NCBI GenBank assembly: GCA_951640165.1
Contig: OX621241.1
Span: 12,715,001 to 12,779,000, forward strand
From: Pseudoips prasinana
Taxonomy: Eukaryota; Arthropoda; Insecta; Lepidoptera; Nolidae
Reading direction: 5' to 3'
DNA: 64,000 bases
Of the stretch, positions 10,480-20,970 are shown one piece after another. A program made the translations under genes and the position numbers. How positions within the stretch are numbered: position 1 is the stretch's first letter; each line of letters opens with the position of its first letter. A model generated the notes under the pieces. It made no database searches, was not told the origin of the DNA, and saw only the letters and a program-made list of their open reading frames with translations.

Positions 10480-11037
10480 CATATTTATATTGCAATAAAA
10501 AGCTGTTAGAGCCATTTATAATCTTGACCAGAGAGTGTCTAAGAGAAAAGTTCAAAGAGGTTAACATCCTAACTGTAGTATAAATATCGATATAAGAATA
10601 ATCTATTGTTGCATACATACATACATACAGCATTGCAACATAAGATTATGCAACATAATCCGAACCCATCTCCACAAAATAAGTAACTCTTTTATTGGGC
10701 AATGTATAAGATTATATAACAAACGTCCCAATGATATTAGAGAATTGTCTAGGAATAAGTTCAAAAGAATTATTAAAGCCAAATTGTATAGCATATTACA
10801 ACATTGCTGATAATTTGAGTGACAAAAATGCTTGGGATCGAGTTGGTTTAAGTCAACATACAAACAATATGTAATTAAACTTAAGTAAATTTTATTCAAA
10901 AAAAGGTTTCCTACTGATTTTACTGGCAGTGTTTTCTGTAGCTGCCACGTCCTGTACTGCACAGTAGGGTAAAATGTGACGATTCCCCATAAATGTATTT
11001 TTTTACTGAATAAATGAATTTAGAATTTGAATTTATT
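10480..11037 (+). pseudogene. LINE ORF2 C-terminal fragment
   Basis: Broken + strand frames encode EKFKEVNILTV, then RLYNKRPNDIRELSRNKF and a C-terminal SDKNAWD. The first block is closely similar to LRNLFKEINILTVPSEYI of the LINE at 49525, and the R-x-YN-x-P block is the usual LINE C-terminus. Several stops and frameshifts interrupt it. An AATAAATGAATTTAGAATTT tail ends it near 11037. Confidence 0.6.
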
Positions 11038-11289
11038 GAGACGGACGCGCGTTTCTAACTATATCCGTGTATATCATTATCTATCTAGTGATTGACAATC
11101 TTTAATCTTCATTTTAATCGTTCAAAGTATATACGCTCACTTAATTGTCAAACAGCGAACAGTTAAGCGACAACCGACAACTCTAATGCGAAAAATAAGT
11201 TTTTTTAAAATTCTTCGGACATTTTCTTAAATATTTTTACTTCACTTCACGAATCGTTGTTTCAGCCATGCAAAATCCCGTCCCATCCT

Positions 11290-11470
11290 ATTTCAGTACT
11301 ATCACTGATTCATCATCATCATCATGTCAGCCAAATTACATCCACTGCTGTACCAAAGCCTTCCCAAAGAATGGGGAGATATGCCATAATCGCCACGCTT
11401 GGCAGACGGGTTGGCGATCGCAGTGAGAAGGTCACAGTTCACGGGATGAGATGGAGTGATGATATTCTAT
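11290..11470 (-). mobile_element. Dispersed SINE-like repeat (family D), reverse copy
   Basis: Reading the - strand, the stretch matches the family D copies at 16480, 45815 and 62510: TGCGATCGCCAACCCG, GGCGATTATGGCATAT, a GGAGGCTTTTG-like block, CAGCAGTGGA and a terminal GATGATGATGAT run. No tRNA-like head is evident, so its polymerase III origin is unproven. Confidence 0.65.
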
Positions 11471-11734
11471 GCCGTCACCACACATTACTGATTAATATTA
11501 TCGATATCGATATTAATGCAAAAATCGACATGAGATACATCATTGACACGCACACATAAACATTTGTACACACACAAATGTCATCCTATTTCGGTTTCGT
11601 TTGACAGCTCTTGTTTGTTGCTCTATTCCGTAGGTATACTAACTTTATGGTACAAACATACACCCTTCATATATATAATGAAGGAAGTGGTAGCAACCCA
11701 AGCTTTTTAAATATTGGTTGACATGATTCATCAT

Positions 11735-12775
11735 AATGCCGCGTCCGCACTCACGTGTGGTCCGCGCGCGAAGGCGCGAAGCACCCGCGAAGCATGAGTG
11801 TGGATCCTATTCGCATATTCTTCGCGGCTTCGCGGCTCGTTCCCCGAAAATTGTCGGTTTTTTGTCCCGCGACAAAGGGCTCGCAGGCGCGAAGCGCGCG
11901 TGAACACGACAAGACTCCACATTCGCGGGTTGCTAAGTCGCGTTTCGGTGAATGGTGGTAATCCACCATCTCCGTTTTCTGTGCTTCTTTTGAATTGTTT
12001 GTTTTTTCTTTAAGGCGTAACTATAAATTGCCAGAGCGCAAAATAGTAAAGCACCTGCAGTGGTTTCACTGTCCTATATATACCTACTTCTTACAAATAA
12101 ACTTCAAAATTTGACGTGCATACTCGTCAAGAGCGCGAACCTGTAGGTTAAATACTCTTTGGCGCGAACTATACTGTGAAGCCCAGCGTGAACTTGCGAG
12201 TGTAGCCGCATCCGCACTCACGCGCGGCCCGCGCGCGAAGGCGCGAAGCTTCCGCGAAGCATGAGTGTGGATCCTATTCGCATATTCTTCGCGGCTTCGC
12301 GGCTCGTTCCCCGAAAATTGTCGGTTTTTTGCCCCGCGACAAAGGGTTCGCAGGCGCGAAGCGCGCGTGAACACGACAAGACTCCACATTCGCGGGTAGC
12401 TTAGTTTCGGTGAATGATGGTAATCCACAATCTCCGTTTTCTGTGCTGCTTTTGAATTGTTTGTGTTTTCTTTAAGGTGTAACTATAAATTGCTAGAGCA
12501 CAAAATACTAAAGCACCTGCAGTGGTCAAAATTTGACGTGCATACTCGTCAAGAGCGCGAACTATACTGTGAAGCCCGGCGCGAACCTGTGAGTGTAGAT
12601 TGTTGGCAATAATAACCGCGATTCGCGCCGCGCTTCGCGCTGCTATTCACGCCGTGGTTCTCGTGCGAGTGTGGATCGGCCTTGTGGATTGTTGGCAATA
12701 TTAACCGCGATTCGCGCCGCGTTTCGCGCTGCTATTCACGCCGTGGTTTTCGTGCGAGTGTGGATCGGCCTTAAG
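11735..12775. repeat. GC-rich compound repeat with inverted termini
   Basis: Two long direct copies (11735-12060 and 12205-12525) carry the same CpG-rich block built on GCGCGAAGC-like motifs. They are followed by further shared segments (12110-12205 and 12535-12600) and a short tandem pair of about 82 bp (12598-12680 and 12686-12773) containing CCGCGATTCGCGCCGCG. The left end reads CGTCCGCACTCACG and the right end GCGAGTGTGGATCGGCC, roughly inverted copies, as in a MITE. Open frames within it are shadows of the repeat. Confidence 0.75.
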
Positions 12776-12949
12776 GGATGCCATACATGTCTCGTACACA
12801 TTTTTTCTGGGTAATGAATGCTCTATGGTTGTCAGTGCTGTTTCCCCACGTGATTAGTTCATACCGTAGTAAGGACTCAACTAATGGTACAATTTTGGTA
12901 TGGTACAAACAACAATTAATGGTAGAATTTTGTAGTGGTGTAGATAGAA

Positions 12950-14030
12950 TAAAATTTTATGAGTTCGATAGTGTCCTTAGGTTTTATATTCTGAACTTCA
13001 TTTTTAATTACTGTCCATGTAGCTTTACATTTGTTTTGATTATAATATACTTTATTTTGGCGTTACGTTTAGCCTTGTTATCTTTGCACTTATGCAACAG
13101 ATTAGATTATTTGGTATATTTAATCTTATTATTTATATTTTTAGTTTTATAATAATTGTATCGGAGGTAGCGCTTCGTTCTGGAACTCTGTTTAAGGCCT
13201 TTACTGATCCACTTATGTTTTATGTTATTATTTGTATTTATTTTTATCCTGACTTTAGGAAAACAGAGATTGAAAAATAGTCTTAACAGATTATGGAAAC
13301 AATCCAATGCTGTGTTTGTGTCAGCTTCCATATATGTTTCAGTCCAATGTAGTCTCTGTAAGCATTCTGTATACTTATGCGTATTATCTACATTGTAAAC
13401 TCTTTTGTATACATAGAATATAGCGGTTCTCATCGTTTGTAATTTTTGGGGAAAGCTTAGCATTTTTGCTGTATCATGGTCAGAGAGGTAAAGTGGCAGT
13501 ACCTACTGTTGCTATGCAAGAAGATTTACGAGTAGCTACGTTAACATGTATTTTTAGGTTGTGATTATATGTTATATCCTGAAGTTCTTGGGTTACTTTG
13601 CCTTTTTTCAAGGTATTTATATAAAAGTCACCTGTTATTACTATGTGCATTTTAGCTTTATATATCTTGAATGAGTCATGTAACATCTTGTCTAGTTTAG
13701 TTAAAAATTGGTTTGGATCAGATTGAGGTGTTCTGTATAAACAAATAATCACTAATTTCTCATTTGTCAATTCTATGCCGCATGTTTCAAAAATATTTAC
13801 CTTTGCGTAGCTTTTTATAAATGTAAGGTCTTTAAAATTAATACCTTTTTACTAGGATGCAAGTACGACCTCTATGATTTCTCTCAAAAAATTTGTAGCC
13901 ATTTCATAGTCGGATAACTTAAGATAGTTTTCGTGACCTTTTTTGATGAATGTTTTGGAAAGGCAAATTACATACCTATTGTGGTTCGTTATTTAAATCA
14001 CGCATTTCTTGTAACATCAATTTCAAGAGC
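12950..14030 (-). pseudogene. LINE endonuclease and linker fragment
   Basis: On the - strand, successive frames encode NHRGRTCILVK (the GGG-type loop of APE endonuclease), TNEKLVIICLYRTPQSDPN, HIVITGDFYIN (the GDFN block, with N changed to Y), then KHKWISKGLK and NKCKATWTVIKNEV of the linker before RT. The order is that of CR1/Jockey-type ORF2. Frameshifts and stops separate the pieces, and the RT domain is absent. Confidence 0.72.
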
Positions 14031-14672
14031 TTCTCTTTAGATAGCACCTACCTATACTTGCAATGTTTTGATGTAGTAATCTAAAGTTGTGCGATGTAGG
14101 TGCTGTGTTTTTATATACGAAAAAATGTTTCTCGATTTTTAACTGTTGAAGTAAAATAATAGGGCCTTACCTTTTATGCTTCTCGGAGTGAATATGGGCA
14201 TCTTCTGATGGTGGGCATTTCCTGTTGACTTACAAAAATGAAAGATCTGGAATGTCTCGAATCGTATCGCACATCCAGTTGTTTTCCCGTCCCCGGGCTC
14301 TTAGAAGACATCAGACGTTACAGCAGCTAGTCATTTAATATAGCCATGGAATTGCTTTCTACACTTTTCATGTTTCATTTTCAACCGAGGAGTCGAAAAT
14401 TTGGATTGGCACATTTGGCAGCCCTTTAGCTGTCAAAGTTAAAGTGTCAATACTTTTTAACTTAACTTTCATCAAAATACAAAAAATTGATAAGGACATG
14501 AAATATTGTGTAATATTGCTTTAATATCATAACAGTATTTGCTTAGTACCATTCTTGCTAGCCGCGAATAAATGACAATAAGTTTTCAATTATCTCCCAT
14601 CACAATTTTAAAACTAACCTATACTTACGAGTTGATTGTTGTAGTGTATAATGATTTACTAATTTATATAAA
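14031..14672. other. Upstream region of the ATP23 homologue
   Basis: No coding or repeat signal is seen. It should hold the promoter and 5' UTR of the gene starting at 14673, but I cannot identify a convincing TATA box or initiator. Confidence 0.4.
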
Positions 14673-14898
14673 ATGACTGAAGACGGTAACAACTCGGCTT
14701 CCGAGGCTAAAGCTACGGATGACGGTAATAAAAATAATCCTGCACCGAAGAATGAAGAAGCCTGGGGTTACGATTTGTATCCTGAGAGGCGCGGAACTTT
14801 TTCAGCGAAATTCAGTAACATCTTGATAGGTAAAGAAGGAAAGGAGAATATTGACAAGTTTAAGTGCGAGCAAAATGTTTACGAGTGCGTTAAAAATA
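14673..14898 (+). CDS. Atp23: Atp23 exon 1
   Basis: It starts at ATG 14673 and ends in phase 1 at a GTAGGT donor (14899). A second donor, GTATAA, lies 4 bases downstream (14903) but would give a stop four codons into exon 2, so the first is used for the protein. Confidence 0.88.
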
Positions 14899-17800
14899 GT
14901 AGGTATAATTTCTCTTATTATTTTGATATTTTATGTAAATGTTTTATGTAACAGTTGCCACTCCTATCTGAATGTTTATATCTATTACGAAAAACGCATA
15001 TTTTGTTCGAAATAATTCCTATCGGATGTAGTAACACATTTTTTACATGGGCAGATGATTTCCACACTTGGTGTCTTGATGGCTTTCTGGCCATTTTTAG
15101 GCTTTATTTCTGTCCTGTTCATTTCGACAATACAGTTTAGTAGCTAAGATGTTGTATGTTTATGTTTAGTAACAACTAGTGTCAAAAACACTTAACAGTA
15201 CCTTTGACTGTATGCATGGTATAATTTTTGCCTCACCATTTGGTATGCCAGATGCTCCCACCGGCAACATTAAGATGTTAGATCAATCAAATTTATTGTT
15301 AGATGTGATCAGTTTCAAGTGCAAATTGTTATTATCAACAGTATTTTAATATGTATTTTGTAAGTAAACTTAGATGTATTACATGTGGATTAAAATTCAA
15401 CTATTCCATGTAATAGGTTAATTTAAAATATAAGAATTATATTAGATGATATGAGTGGGGGATTAGGACCCAATTATACTTAAGTGAATGCTTTAGAATT
15501 ACAGTGTATTATTTACCTTATGAAAATCAATATAAATTAAAGGCCTTAAAAATAATATGCCATTTATATAAATTAGCTTCTCTATGATCATATGAAAAAT
15601 GACTGTGTTATAATTACTGAATATTAATAACTAATGTTTCCTTTCCAGGTTCAATAGTTAAAGTTATGATGGCAGCATTAAAGAGTTCTGGTTGGTGAGT
15701 ATTTATCATTAAATGTACCTTTTGTAAGTTTTGCAGGCCTGAGTCACTGAGCATTTTCTTTGCAACCAAATAAGTATTCTGCAAGCTGCTGTCCAGCTAT
15801 CCTATATTTCTTTAGAAACCAAAAGAGGGACAGAACAATCTTTACATTGTTACACCCCAAAAATTATGTCGGTTTGTTGTGTGGTCCATTGTATGTGAAC
15901 TTATTTGGCTGTTAAAACTACTTCAGTTTTATTCAGATACTCTGCAGTGTGTTTGGATTGTTTAGTACAGTACAACAGTATGTATGTTAATATGTCATTA
16001 AATTCAATACATCCTCTGTACTGAGGTTATCTGTGACACCAATTTTGGCGAGGTGTATTTTGAGTGTCCAGTCTCTGGTAATTCTGCGTATCACCATGTG
16101 TAAATCCTTTCTGTTGAGATGTGGTAGACTGCGATATAGCAGTTATGTTTGAGATGGTAAAACTTCTTTTGTGTGGCTACATGATTCTAAAAATACATAA
16201 GTATCTATTAATTTCAGTCCCATTGATATTCGGAGGCACATATCATGTGAAGTGTGTGATTATTCTGTCAGTGGCGGCTATGATCCAGAGCTAAATCAGG
16301 TACTTACTACATTTTTGTAATTACTTTTATGCCTATTTTTATTTTATTAATAGTACTTTATTATTAGAGAAATATAAAGATTTTTTATAAATTGGGATAG
16401 TTGTTGTGGATATTTAGATAAAATACATGTGGATTATGACACAAGAATTAACAGTAGAGTATAACTGAGTGTTATCATTTATTAGCTGTGTGGTGACGTC
16501 AGCGAATATCGGAATATCATCACACCATATCATCCGTAGGGAGCATAGAAGTCGACACCAGGAAATATCTACCAGAGGATGGGCAGCAACTTCCTTCTGA
16601 GTACTATGACCATCTTACTGCGATAGCCAACGCATATGCCAAACATGGCGATTACAGCATATCTGTCCTAAGATGATTCTTGGGGGAGGCTTTTGTCCAG
16701 CAGTGGACTTGCAGCTGTAATGATGATGAAGATGAATTGTCATTGTTGTACATGTACACATGATTACGCCAATTCGATAACTTCTATTTTGTATGCAATA
16801 TTTGTTGTACTATAATTGAGGTAATAGATACTGGCCGCATAAATTGTAAATTTTACAAATTGTGCATTCAGAAGTGTAATTTGCAAATATACCTTAATAC
16901 ATTCATTCTTGCAATATCCATCGTCAGCTATATCAAATCAAAACTATTACATATAGAAGCGCAATTATGGGTACAACCGACGGCCGCTGGGGCAGAAAGG
17001 TTCTCGAGTGGCGACCATGAACCGGAAGACACAGGGTGGGCAGGCCCCTACAAGGTGGACCCACGATCTTGCAAGGGTCGCAGGAAGCTGCTGGATGCTA
17101 GCAGCATAAGACCGGCCATTGTGGAGATCCTTGGAGGAGGACTTTGACAGGCTTGATGTCGTGGTTGGCAAATGCTTGTTTCACGCTGGAGGTCGTGGGT
17201 TCGATTCCCACCCAGGACAGATATTTGTGTGAACGAACAAGTCTGTTTGTCCTGAGACTGTGTGTCAATATCTATAATAAGTACGTATTTACAGTTATCT
17301 GGTTTCCTTAGTACAAGCTCGGCTTAGTTTTGGATCAGATCACCGTGTGTAAATAATGTCCCAGGATATTATTATTATTTAATTATCTATATAAGTATGT
17401 ATTTACAAAAAAAGTATTATATTATGTATACTAAAAAAATATAATCATCAGTTATCTGGATTCCATAAGCTACAAATGATACCTACATGTCGACATAATA
17501 CATTTAATCTTCCCTTATTAACTCCCTTACAGGGCTGTAGGTGACATCTAACGGCTCTGTTTCTAGAAACATGGCCACAATTACATTTGAGAGATCATAT
17601 CATATTGATAAAACTTTCCAAACCAATAATTATGAGTTTTATAATATTATTCGCAATGCAATCGCGTAATCGCGCGTCTATACACAAAAGTGAAAAATCA
17701 TAAATATAATCGTCAGGCGGGGAACACCCTCTCCGAGGTAGGGGCTCTGTTTTTAAGTTATGAACCATATAAACGCTTTGCATTGCGAATAATGCTATAA

Positions 17801-19244
17801 AATTTAAATTTAATGAACCATATATGCTGGCATATCAAATTCACGATTTCATATCACATTAAGTAAGTATTATACTAGTACTGCCCCCGTCCGTTCTTGA
17901 TATCCAGGGTTGCTAACTGAAAACCAGCAGTTGGTGTTACGCACCCAGCTAGTGCTGAGGTGGTGACCCTTTGGACAGAACGTGCAAGAATCGTAATTTT
18001 GTGCGTTTTCACAAATCTTTGTACTATGTAATGTCTTGTCTGTCTGTTACATACTTGTAGTCCTCATTTTCTTGTGTGTTGTACTGAATTATATGTTTTT
18101 CATTTCATTTCTTAACAAAATCCCCTACAGAGGATGTAGGTGCCACCAGCTTTGTTTCTGGAAACATGAGCAAATGATATATTAACGGTTGTATTATATT
18201 TATATATATTATTAATTTTTTTACAGATAGTAGTATGTCAAAATGTGTCAACACGACAAGGAATGGTGCAGGGTGTGTTGGCTCACGAAATGATTCACAT
18301 GTTTGACTACTGCCGCAACCAGCTGGACTTCAAAAACATGGAACATCTGGCATGCACAGAGATCAGAGCTGCAAACCTTACTCACTGCTCCTTCACCAGT
18401 GCTTGGTCCCAGGGAGACGCCTCTTGGAGCAAAATTAAACAAGCTCATCAGGTACTTACTTACTTACGTATGGGCAGTGTTTCCCCTGGTGTCAGAGTTG
18501 TTCAAGCCGCCCATTAGGCCTCGGACATGGCTTAACGACAGTTGCCTAATGGCTAGAACCGGTCCCTGTTGTAGCCATTAGGCAACACCTTAACATTAAA
18601 CCAATTTGGCGGTCACCCATCTACGGAATGACCGCCAGCCTAGCGTTGCTTAACCTCGCCAATCACAGACCGGTGAGAGCATCTGGCTATGATTTTTTTG
18701 ATTCCAAATGCTTGTGACTATCCTCTTCGTAGTGAATAAGATACTGAATCTGATTATATTTTACCAAAGCTTACCGATGATTCTCAGGCAAAGGGATTTT
18801 GAGTCTTAAGAATAAGATTGTAAGGTTAATATTTTTTTACTACTACCGTTTTAATAGTAAGATGTTTAGAAAATATGCGCGAGTCTCTAATTCAATTATG
18901 GATCCGTGCATTGAGGATCTTATACCAAAAAAGATGGGATGCAGTTACCGTAGCCGTGGCATCACTCACACGTTGCGGAGCCTTTACCAATGAGCTTTGT
19001 CCCTAAACGTAATAAGACCATAAAGTAAAATGTAACATTTTTGTTCCAGGATTGTGTGAAGACCAAAGCACTGTACTCCGTTCTAGCTGTGCGACAAATA
19101 GAAAAGAAAGAGGCAATCGACATTATAGAGAAGGTATTCCCCAAATGTTATGCCGACCTGGAGCCCATTGGTCGAAGAATTAGAAGGAATTCAGATGACA
19201 TGCTTAGAGCTTTTAAAGAAGCTGCGTACTATGGGTACGAGTGA
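14673..19244 (+). CDS. Atp23: ATP23 homologue, mitochondrial inner-membrane metalloprotease (five exons)
   Basis: Exons 14673-14898, 15649-15694, 16218-16299, 18227-18451 and 19050-19244 join in phase into 257 residues with a stop at 19242. ATP23 proteins are zinc proteases of the mitochondrial intermembrane space that mature Atp6 and assist F1Fo assembly in yeast. The zinc site HEMIH is at residues 138-142, followed by F-D. Flanking family blocks are GCPIDIRRHISCEVCD, HLACTEIRAANLTHCSF and a CVKTKALYSVLAVR segment with many cysteines. All introns have GT-AG ends. Intron 3 (1.9 kb) and intron 4 hold SINE and LINE debris. Nothing in the reading frame is broken, so the gene looks functional. 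The N-terminal 35 residues are acidic and low in complexity, unlike a classical presequence. Confidence 0.95.
15649..15694 (+). CDS. Atp23: Atp23 exon 2
   Basis: A 46-base exon between CTTTCCAG and GTGAGT. It encodes SIVKVMMAALKSSG and the first two bases of a cysteine codon. Confidence 0.88.
16218..16299 (+). CDS. Atp23: Atp23 exon 3
   Basis: It lies between AATTTCAG and GTACTT and encodes PIDIRRHISCEVCD and SGGYDPELNQ, the cysteine-containing block before the protease core. Confidence 0.92.
16480..16740 (+). mobile_element. Family D dispersed repeat in Atp23 intron 3
   Basis: Shares GCTGTGTGGTGACG, ATCATCACACCAT, AATATCTACCAGAG, GGGCAGCA, TGGCGATTACAGCATAT and CAGCAGTGGACTTG with the copies at 45815 and 62510. 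It ends in a GATGATGAAGATGA run. Confidence 0.75.
16965..17160 (+). pseudogene. LINE ORF2 C-terminal remnant in Atp23 intron 3
   Basis: Broken frames encode VLEWRP, VGRPL, a degraded tryptophan-containing segment and a CGDPWRRT-like end. The order corresponds to the GRP-RW-DD...W...W-LEE end of RTE-like LINE proteins, as at 52955. The remnant abuts the SINE that follows at 17165. Confidence 0.5.
17165..17380 (+). mobile_element. tRNA-derived SINE (family B) in Atp23 intron 3
   Basis: A B-box-like GGGTTCGATTCCCACCCAG sits at about 17198, followed by ACAGATATTTGTGTG, GTCTGTTTGTCCTGAG, a CTTAGTTTTGGATCAGAT block and a TATTATTATT tail. The same order occurs at 57505-57765. Confidence 0.8.
17880..18095 (+). 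repeat. Dispersed repeat (family F), first copy
   Basis: It shares GGGTTGCTAACTGAAAACCAG, a GCTGAGGTGGTGACC-like block, GGACAGAACGTGCAAG and TTTCTTGTGTGTT with the stretch at 43590-43790. Nature unknown; it has no coding signal. Confidence 0.6.
18227..18451 (+). CDS. Atp23: Atp23 exon 4 (zinc site)
   Basis: It lies between TTTTTTTACAG and GTACTT, 75 codons in phase 0. It carries the catalytic HEMIHMFD and the conserved HLACTEIRAANL block. Confidence 0.95.
18465..18700 (+). repeat. Dispersed repeat (family G) in Atp23 intron 4
   Basis: This stretch contains TGTCAGAGTTGTTCAA, GCCGCCCA, TAGGCAACA, GCGGTCACCCAT and AGACCGGTGAGAG. The reverse complement of the same series occurs at 30720-30960 in the channel gene, and a short piece at 26225-26285. 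Confidence 0.65.
19050..19244 (+). CDS. Atp23: Atp23 exon 5
   Basis: It follows TTTTTGTTCCAG and encodes DCVKTKALYSVLAVR through the C-terminal AAYYGYE, then TGA. Confidence 0.94.
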   Translation, partial: DCVKTKALYSVLAVRQIEKKEAIDIIEKVFPKCYADLEPIGRRIRRNSDDMLRAFKEAAYYGYE

Positions 19245-19330
19245 TAAGAAAGTGTTATTTAAATGTATTTATGTAGATAGTGTAAAATATGTAGGTATAA
19301 AATAAGGTTAAGGCTCGAATCAAATATTAC

Positions 19331-19336
19331 AATAAA
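19331..19336 (+). promoter_or_regulatory. Likely polyadenylation signal of Atp23
   Basis: AATAAA lies 87 bases after the stop codon, in the expected position for the 3' end of this transcript. Confidence 0.55.
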
Positions 19337-19950
19337 TGTTTATGATATTAAGTGAAACACAACTACAAATTACCCTTGAGTTGGATTTGGAAATAATTTG
19401 AAATCATACACATATTTTGGCCTGTTTATATCGAAGTAGGATATTGTGTTTGTTTCCTGCTTAACCTTAAGATAATCAATTCACAAAAAAATAAAACAAC
19501 TGGAAATGATTTAAAATAATGTCTTTTATTTCATTATTTTTTATTTACTTAATTATATTATTGCCTAAACTTTTGTTTGAAAGTTTTTAATACTGCCTTT
19601 CCACAGTTTTTTAAACAACAGATATGAATTCGATGTGTAATATATGTCTTATCTGCAAGGGTGTTTAAATGGATACGTACATCAGAACATGGATACGCCA
19701 AACGATAATGCTAAAATAAAACGTAACGTATTATATTTCAGAAGATATCTGTTAATCTCGCCGACTAGCTATGGCTCGTGTTAATAGGCATATCCTTATT
19801 AAGATATATTAGCGATAGTTAATAGTTTTACATATACCGTTCCCAGTTTATTTGGTATTGTCAACCAAATGTCTGAAAAGGCACAAATTTAGTTCAGGGT
19901 GTTATTAGTTACCACCTTGGTTTAGTGGTATTATTTCAAACTTACTTTTA
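19337..19950. other. Intergenic, no recognised feature
   Basis: AT-rich sequence downstream of Atp23 with no domain-bearing frame. Confidence 0.45.
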
Positions 19951-19956
19951 TTTTAA

Positions 19957-20145
19957 ATATAAACATTGTTAACAGGTATTAACGCGACTAACCTTATTGT
20001 TATTTTCTCTTACTCGATGCCCTCAGTAGCGGAGAAACACCGCTGCGTCAGTCATCCCGTGACCAGGATCAATGCAACTTGGTCGAAACGTCGGGAAAAT
20101 AACAATAAGGTTAGTCGCGTTAATACCTGTTAACAATGTTTATAT
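19957..20145. repeat. Perfect 51-bp inverted repeat with 87-base spacer
   Basis: The arm at 19957-20007 is exactly complementary to 20095-20145 over 51 bases, each arm containing ACCTGTTAACAATG-type sequence. The spacer includes GCGTCAGTCATCCCGTGACC and ends GGTCGAAACGTCGGG. The GAAACGTCGGG motif is reminiscent of the terminal repeats of Penelope-like elements, but no matching coding region is near. A fold-back or MITE-like insertion is the safe description. Confidence 0.85.
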
Positions 20146-20912
20146 ATAATTATGATACGCGAAAGTTTAAAAGTGTATATTACTTTTATTTTGATGTCAG
20201 CTGAATACAAGCCTTCAGTCGTTGACTTCTATTTATATTGAAATAATACCGTTCAGATTCTTAGTTTAGGCCCTGCTCATAGGTATAGTAATACTAAGAA
20301 GTATTTAACATGTCAATTTGATAATTTAGTCACCCATTGCCTAGATCTTAAAGTTATCACATTCGGTCTTAATCTATAGATTATGGCCGTAGCACAAACA
20401 GTACTGTGATTCTTAATAGAACCACTAAGTGGAAGAATAAGCACCACATGGATCACAAAATAATATCTACTTTAAACCAAAGCTTTAACTTTCAAAATAA
20501 TCTGTTAATTTTGTGGTTCATAGTACCTTCTTCCAAATGGTGGTTTTGATCCAGAACTTTGTGCATATATCCGATTTGTGCTTAAAATACTTAATTGGTA
20601 ACATGAAAATCATAACCTTGCATGACTAGATGAGACAAATATTTTCAATATAAAAACTACTTTAATTTATTGCTATAGTAAGTAACATACTTCTTAGCCT
20701 TTGATGAAATAATAAAAATATTATAACTAGACGAAGACCATTGTTAAATAGATTTGGTTCATATTAAATTTATAAATACTATTCAAATATCTCAAATAGA
20801 AATTAATTTGTGACACTCAATTTTCGAAGCATTTTTTAAATGTATGAGTTTAGTGTGATTTTTGTACTTACAACAAATCCTTCATGTTAGTATGGACATT
20901 CCTCAAGTTTAC

Positions 20913-20970
20913 ACATTTAACACAATTTTTCATTGTTGATACAACAACAATGAAAAATAGTGTTAAATGT
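20913..20970. repeat. 26-bp hairpin
   Basis: Arms 20913-20938 and 20945-20970 are complementary with one mismatch around a 6-base loop; arm sequence begins ACATTTAACAC. It resembles a tiny fold-back element. Confidence 0.7.

Noticed and set aside
11731..12428. Overlapping frames on both strands in the GC-rich complex
   Set aside because: They follow the repeat units and contain no domain; CpG-rich repeats lack stop codons by composition.
14903..14904. Alternative donor for Atp23 exon 1
   Set aside because: It would place a stop codon four codons into exon 2.
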